This document shows positions 43,192 to 54,539 of a stretch of DNA of 64,000 nucleotides, one piece after another (position 1 is the stretch's first letter; each line of letters opens with the position of its first letter). Origin of the DNA: Roridomyces roridus (Eukaryota; Basidiomycota; Agaricomycetes; Agaricales; Mycenaceae); assembly GCA_029378245.1 (NCBI GenBank), contig JARKIF010000010.1, forward strand, positions 1,364,001 to 1,428,000. The letters are read 5' to 3'. The notes beneath the pieces are model-generated. The model saw nothing but the letters and a program-made list of their open reading frames with translations, had not been told where the DNA came from and searched no databases. The translations under genes were made by a program, and so were the position numbers.

Positions 43192-45024
43192 ATGTCGGCC
43201 TCCTCCCGCCCACACTACACATATCTCGCTTCGCCCATGCCCCCAGTGAAGCTCAATCGTGATGCTGCGCGCAAGCGAATCACCCACATTGACGCACCAT
43301 CAGTGTTTTGACAATCATCTTGTGGACTTGTGGGGCTTGGCAGCTTGCCGCACAAGCTTGCAAGCTCGATTCCAATGAACAATGTATCTGAGACAACCAA
43401 ATTTCAGCTCAGAAATAATTCTATAAACAGCAGGACAGCCCTTGAATCCACTGAGCACAAAGGTAAATGCAGGAGCGGCCAAGAATAAATAAAAATTTGC
43501 ACTTCCCAGGAGTCGAACGGCAGACCTTGTGGATTTCGGGACCTGGCTTGTGAGCTTGTGAGCTTGCGGCGATTTGGCAGAAGCTTGCGAGCTTGAATGA
43601 GCTTGTACAAGCTCACAAGTTTCATGTCAAAAGTCTGATGACTCGTTGCTGCGTTGGACGCAGAACGTGATCAACTGCAGGCCGAATTGGATGCCGTCGT
43701 GTACCCGGTCCTCTCCGTTCCCGCGGAGCTGACGACTCTCATATTCGTCCATTCCCTTCCCTCGGCACACTTCAACCAACCTTCGCCATTGGAATGTCCG
43801 TTGCTGCTCACACAGATCTGTCGGCAGTGGCGTGCGATTGCTGTGGGCACCGCCGAACTGTGGGCATCAGTGGCCATCTGCAGCGCGCGGCCCACCTCTG
43901 TGGAGCTTTTTGAGATGTGGCTTACACGGTCAGGTGTGAGCCCTCTCCGCATCTCCCTATTCGAGCCGAACCGCATGCACGCGTCGAGGCTTGTCAACGC
44001 ATGTCTGCAGCACGCCGATCGCTGGGAAGATATCCAGCTTCTTCTCCCGGACGAAACTCTGCTCGGACTCTTGCGCGATATGCCTCGACTGCCTCTGTTG
44101 CGGAAAATTGGGATGCAATACTCGGGGGAAGGATATAAAGATGCGGATCTAGAGTCGCTCACTCTTCGGGATGCACCGCTCCTGGATACCGCCATGATCG
44201 AGAGGGGTAGGGGGGTGGAGTTGAAATTTGGGTTGCCGTGGAATCAACTCTCTAGCCTCAAGCTTGTGAGGTCCACTGCGGCGGAGATCCTCACTATTCT
44301 CGGACAGTGTTCGAATTTGGTCACTCTCGAATTGTCGACGGGCAGTCCATTGGAGTACACCTCTGGAGGCATATCGTCATGGGAAAACGGGCCCGTGGTT
44401 ATCCTCGGATCGCTCGAGTCGTTCACCCTCGGCTGGTATTTCTGTTCAGCTCTACATCGTCTGCGCCTTCCCCGACTGGCCCATATTTGTGTCAAGCAAT
44501 CAGGACATTTCCGACCCCGGGACGAGGACGGGCTGCAGCACTTGATCACTCATTCATCGCCTCCCTTGCAACGCGTTTCTCTGCATACGACCGGGTGGAA
44601 CCTCTCACAAGCGCTTGCCCGCTCCCTCGATATCATTCCATCTTCAGTTCCCCAACTCGACCTGCATTTTGAGGGGACAGTCGTCTTGCGGGACGGGTTC
44701 CCGGCTTTGCAACGGCGCGTTGCTCTCCCGGAGTTACGCAGACTCAGGATAACCGCGGCACGCTTCGTTGATTCGGACTATGACTACATTGTGCGGATGC
44801 TTGAGGCGTGTCGCACTCCTGGGTCATTACAAGCGTTTTCGCTGCTGGTGCAGACCCAGCCGCCGGCCCGACGGAAGGAGTCAAAATTAGTGGTGGCGAG
44901 GAATCGATTTCGTGCTCTTGCTGCTGCGGGGTTGCGGATTCGCGTGGCGTTTGCGTTGGAGGGGACGTTGAGTGTGGAGCCCGAGGTGTGGATGGATACT
45001 TTGGCTGCTGACGATTTCTTCTAA
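43192..45024 (+). pseudogene. F-box gene interrupted by a 343-bp element
   Basis: The 5' end (from ATG 43192, MSASSRPHYTYLASP) is cut after codon 35 by the element at 43298-43640. The remainder (VAALDAERDQLQAELDAVVYPVL, F-box, leucine-rich region, end 45024) is open to the stop. Without element plus duplication (345 bp) the product would be 495 residues and parallel to the F-box protein at 40761. The insertion length is a multiple of three but contains a stop (PSVF*). Translation could only resume from an internal start, unless part of the element is spliced out. No good splice pair was found. Confidence 0.8.
43298..43640. mobile_element. Non-autonomous inverted-repeat element, CATCAG family, copy 2
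   Basis: This is a 343-bp insertion with inverted ends CATCAGTGTTTTGACA and CATCAGACTTTTGACA (opposite strand), flanked by AC on both sides. The truncated copy at 42721 shows the empty site. The left arm (43335-43370) and right arm (43545-43625) carry repeated AGCTTG/CAAGCT motifs. Internally CAGGAGTCGAACGGCAGACCT (43507-43527) matches the tRNA-like part of copy 1. No protein is encoded. Shared termini, duplication length, arm design and internal segment argue for one family with copy 1. Confidence 0.8.
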
Positions 45025-45243
45025 ATATTTACTGTGCGTTTGGCAAATTCTTTTGTTTGACTAAAATTGACGATGCTTCTAAGATTCGCACTCCCATGTC
45101 AACTGCTGTGTCGGTCGCTGGGACAAAGCCCCATGATCGCGGAATGTCGATTTACTCGGAAACCAGGTTCACATTTATTGCATACAAAGAATCAACCGTA
45201 TATAATCCAACCCACATATTTAGAGAGAGCAAAATTAAGAATC

Positions 45244-46734
45244 TTAGAAGTTGGGGGAGCTGATGGCGCAGCCTGTAGAGGAGGGTGTAGTTAGTTTGGA
45301 AATCTCAAGAAGAGGCTCTAGAACGTACCATCACCGTCGTCGTCGCAAGCACCCTCGGTGCCTTCAGCCTGGATGCTACGAGGTCATCAGCGTTCAGCCC
45401 TCACAATGAATTTCAACCACGCACATCTGGGGAACGGTCAAAGCAGCACCAGGGGCGGTAGGGAGGTTGGGGAACGCGGTGGTGGCGCAAGCCTGTTCGA
45501 CATTGGAGTGGGCGATGCCGGGAGGGAAGACCGAGCGCGCGTTGGCGGCGGGGAGGGGCGGCGGCGTCGGGATGACATCGCTGCAGTCGATGAGGTTGAA
45601 CTGACCCAGGACGGACATCTTGGCGAATGCAGATTGGAAAGACTGCGCCATGTGTGCTTGATTGTTGACGTTGGCCTGCCACAAGCAGTTGGTGGCGGTG
45701 TCGCGTGCGAAAAGGTGGTCGGATTGGAGACGTATTTCGCCCGCGATGGGGGACATGACTTCGCCTTGGTTGCCGCTAGAGCCGGGGAAGAGGGTCCCGC
45801 GGAGTTGAGTCTCGACAAAGAATTGGGTGTCAAAGACGGAGGGGGTGGAGTCGAAGGGGAAACCTTCGCGCGTGGGGTCGACGTTGTCGGCTCCGGCGAT
45901 GGAGTGCCTGTAGTCGTCGTGGTGAGTGCGGTGGCGATATAGAACTATTTAATTGCTCACGAGGCGAGGAGCGCGACGGTCTCGGCGGCGCTCAGACCGG
46001 CGTCAGCCATGCGGGCAAGGATGGTTTGAACGCTCTGGAAAGGCTCCGGAACGGTGCCCTCGGGGGCAGGGGCCTTGGCATCGATGCGACCCATCATGAA
46101 AGGCGGTTGGAGGATACCAGGGCAGCGAGTCAAGCTGACCGTGGCAGCGAATTGAATAAAGTCGGCGACGGAGATGTTGTCTATAGAATCGGGTCAGTTT
46201 ACAAACTTTGGCTGATGGAGACCACGAACGCTTCTTGATGAAGGGGACCTCGAGGTTGAAGGCGTCGGCGACACCGAGATTGGCGTCGTACGTGAGCTCG
46301 GTCTCACCGAAAATGAAAATCGAGCCGTCGGCGCCCGTACTGCCTAATGTCAACCAAACGAACAACAGGAATTCCAAACAATTGCTTACCCGATGTCTCT
46401 GTTGTCTGACCATCCAATGGCGTCGTGGAAGGCTACACGGAGCTGTTTGCGCGGTGAGTTGATCAATGTGGTCGAGGAGAGTGAATGCCTACAGCAGCGT
46501 GCGCAGCGTCACCGCAGCTGTCATCCTCGAACATGTTCTCCTGAATGTCCTCGAGAACGGGGAAAAGAGCGCAACAGGCGGCGTTCTTCACCGTCTGGCC
46601 TGTAGCGCAGGTGGCCCGACGGTCGACAGCAACTACGAGACGGTTAATTGGAGATGGATGAACGTCGGTGGGGATAACCTACCGCCATATACGGACGCAG
46701 TGGCAGCGAGCAGGAGGAATCCGATGGACAACAT
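45244..46734 (-). CDS. Class II fungal haem peroxidase, generic type
   Basis: This is a secreted class II peroxidase of 377 residues in eight exons (46734-46683, 46632-46493, 46442-46390, 46339-46230, 46180-45961, 45907-45425, 45375-45329 and 45272-45244), all phases closing. Visible are a signal peptide (MLSIGFLLLAATASVYG), CATGQTVKNAACC, the distal haem pocket LRVAFHDAIGW, calcium-site GADGS, and the proximal haem site LLASHSIAGAD. PFDSTPSVFDTQFFVETQLRG and VMSPIAGEIRLQSDH follow. The two glutamates of the Mn site (normally GEEAHE before the distal pocket) are replaced (CGDAAHAA). The LiP/VP surface tryptophan five residues before the proximal His is Ala. It therefore fits the generic peroxidase group, acting extracellularly on low-redox phenolics. 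Confidence 0.88.
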
Positions 46735-47655
46735 GGTGTGTCGAAGGCAAGGCAGGCAGATGACCAGGTGAGCTGAAGCCTAAGGATAAGACTCGAACGA
46801 CGCTCCCATTTATACGTTTTTGCATATCTCCAAGTCTGAGAATCCACTCTTGAGGGCTGGGAAGTATCTCGACGAACTTGCAGAAGAACAGTGCTCGGTC
46901 GGAGAAGCGTGTCTGTCCGGAGAACCAGAGCAAAGTCCTTCAAGACCGACGCAGTGGTATACTGTACCTTTAAACAAGAGATGGACGGACAAATTTGCAT
47001 CCACGAAGCAGCGGATTGGTTGCCGGTACCGGTGCGTCCCATCGTTGGGTTCCGTGAAAGAAATCATGACGAGGGAGTTTTTGGCTGCACAGCTCCGGGT
47101 GGTAGAGTTTTTGATTCACATTCAAAGACCAGCCACGGGTATTTTCGAGTGTCTTTGCAAGTGGAAAGAAATCGTTCTTGGCGCGAGAAAAAATTCCGTT
47201 AGAACGGTACCGAGTTGGCTCTTGGCGATAGATTGAGTGTCGACGGGTCCTTTGAGGTCCTTTGCCGGAGATGGACCGAGCAAATAGCCGAAATGTGAGT
47301 GGCGTGTCGATACAGCTTTGGAAAAGTCTTCGGAAACAGCAAAGGGGAATCGTAGAATCGGTGTGAGACGCCAAGACGAAGTGGACTATGCGAGTACAGC
47401 CCGGCTGCGAGTTTCTGGGTTCGCAGGACGCCTCAAAGGCACCGCACGTACGCGAGGCAGTCGTCATCTGAGCCTTGATTGGAAGATAATCGATAAACGA
47501 TGATGTTGGCTCTGGTCATGGACGACAGTTTCCCGCGGTGGGGTCGTAAGATGCTTTCAATGATCGGGTCCGCGGTCCGCGGCCCGTCGGTGTTGGGCAA
47601 GGGAAAATGCATTTTGCCTCGATTTTGAGGTGGTGGTCAGAAGCAAGAAGTTGTT
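46735..47655. other. Peroxidase upstream region, nothing further recognised
   Basis: This should contain the peroxidase promoter. Overlapping ORFs on both strands show no motif. Confidence 0.4.
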
Positions 47656-48120
47656 TATTTGTTTTTCCCGGGTCCCCAAGAGACACAATTTGATGCCGAC
47701 TGGATCCGGAGCTGCAGCGGTCCCCGCAGAATGTGATTCCCTCGGAGGTTTCTTCAAGTTGCCTGCCCCGTGCAGGTGGTCAAGACGGAAGAAGAGAATG
47801 CACCGCCATCGGAGTCGGTATTGCCGCCGGCGCACCGCTGACTGGAGCGGATCATTTCCCGATGCGATGGCGCCGGAATTTGTTGAATTCCGGTTTTCGA
47901 TCGAGTAAATTGATATCCTCTTGTTCACCGTTCTACACTGGTTAGTTGACAACGAGGCGTGGATATCTGCAAGAGCCGAATTTATTTGCAGCGAATTTTA
48001 ACATGTTCAATTTCCCAGCTTTGAAGTTCCGACACGACGACACCTCCGTCAGTAGTGAGTAGCATCTCTCGGGCGGCACTAACTGAAGCTTCGGCGGGAT
48101 GCATATCTCGTACATGCATG

Positions 48121-48127
48121 TATAAAA
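48121..48127 (+). promoter_or_regulatory. TATA box of UbiA gene 1
   Basis: TATAAAA lies 44 bp before the ATG at 48171 and is conserved with flanking sequence in the second copy. Confidence 0.6.
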
Positions 48128-48170
48128 CCATGTTGCAACCAAGGAACTGAGCAGTGGACCCATCATGATA

Positions 48171-49169
48171 ATGTCTGCGACACCATCCAAGGACCACATT
48201 GTTCTCTTCCCCCTCTACATGGTTTACCACGAGATACTCATATTCTGGGGGTTCACCTGGCGGGACTGGTCCGCCGCTATCATCTCGGGGATGCTTCGCA
48301 CAGTGGCGGCCCTTTGCTCCCGGCACTCACCATCCATCGAGTTGGTCCTTGGGGCATTGGGGCGCTCACTCGTGTACTTCATCCTCTACCTATACGTTTT
48401 CAACATTGCCAACCAGATAACGGGCCTAGACGAGGACCGTATCAACAAACCCGACCGCCCCCTTCCCTCCGGCCTCCTTTCCCTCCGCGGCGCCTACATA
48501 CGCCTCTTCCTCGTCGCCGCTGCGTATATTTATGTCAGTGTAGCGTGGGGCGTGCTGCTGTGGACCTTCCTTTGGCTCTTCGTCGCCGCGTCCGTGACAT
48601 TCGGCGGATACGACAGATACTGGTTTACCAAGAACGTTGTTTTCATCGGGGTTGGCACGTTTTGCCTGCTCCAAGCCGGATGGACATTGGCGGCACCCCT
48701 CACCCAGCGTGAAGCGCACTGGGGCTTTGTGTTGAGCGTGGCCCTTGGGATTATGAGCAACCTCCAAGATCTCCGGGATGTCCGTGGCGACCGGGCGACA
48801 CAGCGACGTACGATGCCTGTCGTTTTGGGCGACAGCAGATTCCGCTGGGTCATGGCTGTAATCACTGCGGCCACACCGTATGGTTGCTGGCTGTTTGATT
48901 TCGAACCCGGCTTTTCAATTTGGGCAGATGTTGCTTTGACAGCTGCGATGTTCTACTTGGCCGGCCGCATTCTCTGGGGAACGTCGAAAGAATATGACCA
49001 TAAAAGCTATATGGTACGTCTTGTGTGATTATTGCTTGTCGCATTTCTCAGTGTATACCCTCAGGTGTTGACCTATATCTTCTGCGGATGTATCGTCGCG
49101 CCCGTGGTTGAGGCCTCTCTGGATCGCGTGCGGCTACTGCTTTACCAGGCTCCTCTATCCCATGTATAG
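48171..49169 (+). CDS. UbiA-type prenyltransferase/terpene cyclase, copy 1
   Basis: This is a 315-residue integral membrane protein of the UbiA superfamily in exons 48171-49013 and 49065-49169 (51-nt intron, phase 0). It has about eight to nine hydrophobic helices. The first Asp-rich motif is NQITGLDEDRINKPDRP (about residues 83-99). The second is LQDLRDVRGDRATQRRTMP (about 200-218). UbiA enzymes transfer prenyl groups to aromatics, or in fungi act as membrane terpene cyclases (Fma-TC type). Which reaction applies cannot be read from the sequence. The start MSATPSK is preferred over the ATG two codons earlier because the twin gene begins there. A twin lies at 53374 and a P450 sits between them, suggesting a joint pathway. 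Confidence 0.85.
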
Positions 49170-49396
49170 TTTTGAGCCAGGAGCGGAGAATCTGGCAGAA
49201 AACGAATTGAACCAGCCCGCCGTCTGTTGGATTCCAGATCAACAATGTTGAAAGAAAGATCAAATGTTCTTGCTCGGGCTACTATAAATTGCCGCACTAC
49301 TTAGACGTACCTTCCTGGGTAGCTTCACGAAAACGAGCTCAATTATGTAAAGGTGATAGATAGATGCTCCGAATCTACATGTCGCCTGAACCAGCA

Positions 49397-51580
49397 CTAA
49401 ACCCCCCTTACCTTGTGCTGGGGGAGAAGGACATTCAAATCCTTTTCGCACCCCATCCACTCCTGCGTCACGACTTGTTCATGATGCATGGAACGAGGTT
49501 CAAAAACAGCCGGAAATTCGAACGGCTCGGTGGTCAGCTGCGTGCGTAAGATAGAAATTCAAGGTACCAAAAAGAAGAGTTCTCAAGTACATACCTCGCC
49601 ACTGAACGCAGAATTGTCTGCAGTGTAATTGAACGGTAGACCCGTTTTCGGATCAGGCTTATCTGATTTGCGGATGTTGAATGTCCAGAGCATCATCGCG
49701 ATGGTGATCCACATAGACCGCTCAGCGAAGGGGCTGCCCGGACAACCTGTGTATTGTGAGTTTCGCCATCTGGCAGTCGTTCGTTGGACATACCCCGCCT
49801 CCCGAAACCGAATGCGCTGGTGTCGTACTGGGACTTCAACTGTCCCTCTTCGTCCAAGAAACGCTCGGGTCGGAACATATCGGGATTCGCAAATTTTGAA
49901 CGGTCGTGTTCAATTGCCCTGGGATGGGATGAATCTGGGAAACAGTGTGGCCTGGGTGGACCGACCATGTAACGGCAAAGACCAGCGAACCCTTGGGGAT
50001 GTAATATTCCTCGCCTTTGTATCGGACTACGTCGTCAGCGGTGGATTGATGTGGTACGCCAAGCCTGCCTGCCGTGTGCATTGTGTTTGTATCATTAGAT
50101 AGCGAAACAAGTCACCTACCGGCAGGGCGCCAGCGGAGAGTCTCTTCGAGTCGAATTTCAGAGGAGCACAGAAGACAGATGTATAGGCTCACCCCGGACC
50201 ACAGCATCAAGGAAGGGAAGGAATGGGCGGTCTTTGAGCGTTGGAAGTCGATCGAAACCAACGACAGCATCGAGTTCGGCTTGAGCGCGGGGGATCCATT
50301 CAGGGAAGAGCATGCACGCTAGAACAAAAGTCTTGATCGACGATGCCGTCGTCTCAATCGCCGCCTGTCCAAAAACAGGGAAATTTTTATCCGGCGACAA
50401 TGAATGAACGAACGTACGTTGCTGAAGATATTAAGCAACTGGCGTTGATCTCCTTCGGGTTTATCCTCACTGGCGAAGGCAGCCGCCCATCTGCCGAGCG
50501 GGGGGGTCAATACATGTACAGTGTCCAAGAAATACGGCACGCACGTGTTCATGCCAGCGGCTCGACCCGAAACAGCTTCGTTGACGAGTTTTTGGTAAAT
50601 CGCATCCTCCCGTTTGCGGAAGGCGGTTGCACGCACGCGCCAGGGCATCGGACCTGGGATCATGTCGAGAAAAGGGAGAGCGTTGATAATGCTGGCAGAC
50701 GGGACGAGTAGACTCAAGAGTTCGTGCAAGGACTGGAAAGAGAGTTCAGACACAGATAATGGTGGAATTTATGTAACTAATACGCACTGAAATGACCTCC
50801 TTGAGCTCGGGTTCCTCGCCAGTAGGACAGTGCAAGCCAAAGACGACTGTTAAAACAGTGCTTGCGGTACTTCTGCGTTGCGAGTTAGAGAAGGGAGGGC
50901 AGATATATATGGGACCCGCCTATCTACACCGTGGAACCACTTGGCCCCGCGATCTTCGAGGAGCTGGGTCATGTAAATCAGAGTTTCGAGTTGCAGGACG
51001 AGATCTGTTTCGCCCGCACGGACACCGTTCATGACGCCAGCGGTCAGCTTGCGTCCGATAAAGTTCGTCTTGCCAGAAACAAACGCCCAATACACCTGTG
51101 CTGGGTCGACGTAACGCTGGAGAAATCAGAGCGAGGTCCATCAAAGTCGGGGAGAAACAACTCACGTAGAGGGGTGGAGCGAAACGCGCTGAGAATTTGG
51201 CGGATCGTTTGTCCAGAATGGCCCTTGCGAGTTCGATATTTCCAATCAAGATGATGGGCTTTTGGAGCGTCAATAACGGTGTACTGTCCATGGCTGGGTA
51301 CTCGCAATGCCTGCCACATTGAGGGACACGAAGCCACCGTACTGTTCGCATAACCGTCGGAAGTAAGTGGCGAGATGCTGGAGATGAAAGTCAGTACAAT
51401 CGTGGTGCCGTTTGTTCGACGGACCTTTCTGGGTATCTGGAGCAGGTTACCCAGGAGGGGCAAGCCGCGCGGGCCTGGGGGAAGTCGATTTTGAAGGGAA
51501 GAGTATGTGCGAGACATCCAGAGGACGCTGAGAAGCACGACTGCACCAGCGGCGAGTATCGAGGCGAAAGATGATATCAT
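49397..51580 (-). CDS. Cytochrome P450 monooxygenase
   Basis: This is a microsomal P450 of roughly 510 residues with about eleven exons. In order are an N-terminal anchor (SILAAGAVVLLSVLWMS), the proline hinge LPPGPRGLPLLGN, the I-helix AAIETTASSIKTF, the ExxR motif in VVRETLRWRPAGR, the PERF-like FRPERFLDEEG, and the haem loop FGFGRRGCPGSPFAERSMW. The typical end is EWMGCEKDLNVLLP. Two junctions fit only with GC donors: 51305-51259 (NVAGI|PIILIGN) and 50919-50873 (GVDR|STASTVLTVVFG). With those, all frames close; otherwise the gene would be broken. Lying between two UbiA-type genes, it probably oxidises their terpenoid product (inference). Confidence 0.83.
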
Positions 51581-52539
51581 GGTAAAGGGAGAGTGCCAGA
51601 GATGCGGAAATCTACCTTCTTTAAGGGAATGCGGTCTAGACGCGCATGTCTAAGTCGCTCCCGGTGAATGCACTCATCCATATCAGTTAAAATGCGATAT
51701 CCTCGGCGGCATTCAAATTCCCGAGTCGACATTTGAGCGGCACGATGGCATCCAGAGCGAGTTGGCTCCAAGAGTATGGGCGATATACTGTGCAAAAATT
51801 AGCTCAATTTTACAGGGTTTTAGCAGGCAACTTACATCTGTTTCGGGAGTTTGGTTTGCATGTTTCGATGTGCTCGCATCTCAATGTTTCAGCCACATGT
51901 TACGGTTGGCTCGCATCTCTGCCAAGCGCATCAAAGATGTCGTATGATCCCGCATCAATCCGGCTACTCGGCGCCGCTAGGAGAATTATGAACATTGTCG
52001 TTGGACAGCCGGATTATGACCGGAAGTGTACGGGCACTCCCAGTACGTTCTGTGGTCAATTTCGACAGTCAACTCACCTACCCGGACCGCGAGGATTGCC
52101 CAGGGAGTTCCACTTTCTGTATGTACCCCGCCATGGAGGTCACAGAAGCAGGAGATGGAAGAGAGTCTCAAACATGACCCATAGCATTCGAACTACTGCT
52201 CTGTTCGCTGTTTGACCTTGAAGGTATCCCCAGAGGCATTCTAATGTTCAGATTTGAGTGAATGATCGTCAACTTCCATTTCTGGAGCTCGGCAACGAAG
52301 GATCTTCAATGTTCAAATCAGTTTCATCAAACCTCGACAATTTCTCCACGACCAAGTCCAAACATGTGTTCAATTCACGGTGAAAGAATCCTAGATGGTG
52401 TTGCAAGCTTGCTCATCACACATGTAACCCACATCACAAAGTTGTAAGCTTTTGTGCATCCAACATGTCAGTTGCAACCGAAAACTATGCAACCAAGTGA
52501 GATGTATGTGCCATGAATTTTTGCACAGTATATGTGCCA
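51581..52539. other. Intergenic, P450 upstream region
   Basis: No gene is supported. Short ORFs only. Confidence 0.4.
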
Positions 52540-52869
52540 TACAAGAGTCCGGCAGCAGTGCGATAAAAGTTCCAGCGGCCGCAGAATGCGGTTCCCTCGG
52601 GCCTCGGAGGCTTCTTGCACCGTGCAAGTGGTCAAGGAAGAACAAGGAAATGCACGTGCTGCGGCCGCTTTTCTGCTTCTGCGCGGATCATTTTATGATG
52701 CGACAGCACCGGAATTTGCTGAATTTTTCGATTGAACCCACTTAGTTGACAACGAGGGAGCCGATTGAACTTGAAGACGTCCCTGCTTTGAAGTTGTCCG
52801 CGCACCTCCGTCAGTGTTTCAGGCGGCCGCGGCACTAACTGAAGCTTCGGCGGGATGCATATCTCATAC

Positions 52870-53325
52870 GGCACTCATTGAACTAGATTGGATTCCATTT
52901 CCGACTCCCGAGGACCGGTCGGTTCAATCCTCCATTGGCGCCATTCCACGAAGCCCGTTGATGTTGCGTTGTTCTGAGGTCCCATGGTGGCTGTTTTATT
53001 TACTCTCGGGGAGAAGCCCGATGCCCGGGGATGGTCAACTTGTGACGAACTCGACTGGGAAGATCGTCGGTCTTGATTTCGATTCGGAACCCCGAGACCG
53101 ACAGGTACGCATACATGCGAATTATTCTCCCCAAGGAGCAGATACCCTACAGTGTCAAGAACTGGGCCGAATCATGACGACAAAGAATCTCAACTCTTGC
53201 TTTGCGCGTCAAGTATGTATTATTTACAGCAGACGAGCGCTCGGTCACTCTCAGATCCTCTGAATTGTAGCTGCCAGATCCATGCCAGCTGTGGGTTTCC
53301 AAGTTCGAGATAAGTTCAGGCCAGG
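52870..53325. other. 456-bp block present only in UbiA copy 2 promoter
   Basis: Compared with copy 1, the shared sequence GGGATGCATATCTC(G/A)TAC and CATGTATAAAACC are adjacent in copy 1 but 456 bp apart here. No terminal repeats or target duplication were found, so I cannot say whether this is an insertion here or a deletion in copy 1. It moves upstream elements away from the TATA box. Confidence 0.65.
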
Positions 53326-53329
53326 CATG

Positions 53330-53336
53330 TATAAAA
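53330..53336 (+). promoter_or_regulatory. TATA box of UbiA gene 2
   Basis: TATAAAA lies 38 bp before the ATG at 53374, in the same context as copy 1. Confidence 0.6.
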
Positions 53337-53373
53337 CCATGTTGCAACCACGGAATTGAGCAGCAAACTGATC

Positions 53374-54363
53374 ATGTCTGCGACTCCATCCAAGGCCCCC
53401 ATTCTTCTCCTCCCCTTCCACATCGCTCACCACGAGCTACTCATATTCTGGAGGTTTACCTGGCGGGATTGGTCCGCAGCGATCATCCCCGGGATGCTTC
53501 GCACAGTAGCTGCCCTTTGCTCCCAGCACTCACCGTCTGTCGAGTTTGTCCTCGGCGCCTTGGGGCGCTCGCTCGTCTACTTCATCCTCTACCAATACGT
53601 TTTCAACATCGCCAACCAGATAACGGGGCTAGACGAGGACCGTATCAACAAACCCGACCGGCCCCTTTCCTCCGGCCTCCTTTCCCTCCGTGGCGCATAC
53701 ATACGCCTCTTCCTCGTCGCCGCTGCGTATATTTATGTCAGTGTAGCGTGGGGCGTACTTCTGTGGACCTTCCTCTGGCTGTTCGTCGCCGCGTCCGTGA
53801 CATTCGGCGGATACGACAGATATTGGTTTACCAAGAACATTGTGTTCATCGGGGTTGGCACGTTATGCCTGCTTCAAGCCGGATGGGCCTTTGCTGCACC
53901 CCTCACCCAGCGTGAGACACAGTGGGGCTTGGTGTTGAGCGTCGCGCTTGGGATTACGATCAACCTCCAGGATCTTCGGGATGTCCGTGGCGACGCGGCT
54001 ACGCAGCGACGGACGATGCCCATTGTTCTAGGGGAGAGCAGATTCCGTTGGGTCATGGCTTTAATCACTGCGGTCACACCGTATGGTTGCTGGCTGTTTG
54101 ACTTCGACCTCGGCCTTTGGGCAGGGGTTGCCTTGACTGTTGCGATGTTCTACCTGGCTGGACGCATTCTCTGGGGAACGTCGAAAGAATATGACCATAA
54201 AAGCTATATGGTACGTCTTGTGTGATTATTGCTTGTCCCATTTCTCAGTGTACAACCTCAGGCGCTGACCTATATCTTCTGCGGGTGTATTGTCGCGCCC
54301 ATGGTTGATGTCGCTCTGGATCGCGCGCGGGTATTGCTCGATCTCTCCATGTTCTACTACTAG
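53374..54363 (+). CDS. UbiA-type prenyltransferase/terpene cyclase, copy 2
   Basis: This is a 312-residue twin of the gene at 48171, in exons 53374-54210 and 54262-54363 with the same intron position. Both Asp-rich motifs are intact (NQITGLDEDRINKPDRP and LQDLRDVRGDAATQRRTMP). Differences from copy 1 are scattered: EPGFSIWADVAL is DLGLWAGVAL here, and the C-termini diverge (LDLSMFYY here against LYQAPLSHV). No stop or frameshift is present, so both copies look functional. Retention of two open copies around a P450 suggests dosage or substrate divergence; this is inference. Confidence 0.85.
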
Positions 54364-54539
54364 TTCGCCATCGAATGTCGTCGTTGACTCTTGTATTCTT
54401 CTATCTAATAAATAGTGCTGCGCCAGGGGGCGGAGAATCTGACACTAAAGCGAGTTGAACAGTTGATCTGATGCCGGATCATCAATAATAGAAGGATCAG
54501 ACTGAGTTGTTCTTGACCACATCTTGATTCTTCCAACGA

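Larger units (their letters stand above)
47656..49169. repeat. Segmental duplication, unit 1 (partner 52540-54363)
   Basis: From about 47690 to the end of the UbiA gene this segment is collinear with 52560-54363. Shared blocks upstream of the genes include GCAGAATG(T/C)G, GTGGTCAAG, GCGGATCATTT, CACCGGAATTTG-like sequence, TTAGTTGACAACGAGG and ACTAACTGAAGCTTCGGCGGGATGCATATCTC. The coding parts are nearly identical. The P450 gene lies between the two units. Confidence 0.82.
52540..54363. repeat. Segmental duplication, unit 2 (partner 47656-49169)
   Basis: This is the second copy of the UbiA gene plus about 400 bp of upstream sequence, in the same orientation as unit 1. It differs by scattered substitutions, small indels and one block present only here (52870-53325). 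Confidence 0.82.

Noticed and set aside
47571..47586. GTCCGCGGTCCGCGGCCC near 47570 as a regulatory palindrome
   Set aside because: Short GC-rich repeat without a recognisable binding-site context or counterpart in the duplicated segment.
49397..51580. P450 as a pseudogene with two frameshifts
   Set aside because: Allowing GC donors at two junctions closes every frame and restores conserved sequence (NVAGIPIILIGN, GVDRSTASTVLTVV), a simpler reading than two indels. RNA-seq is needed to settle it.
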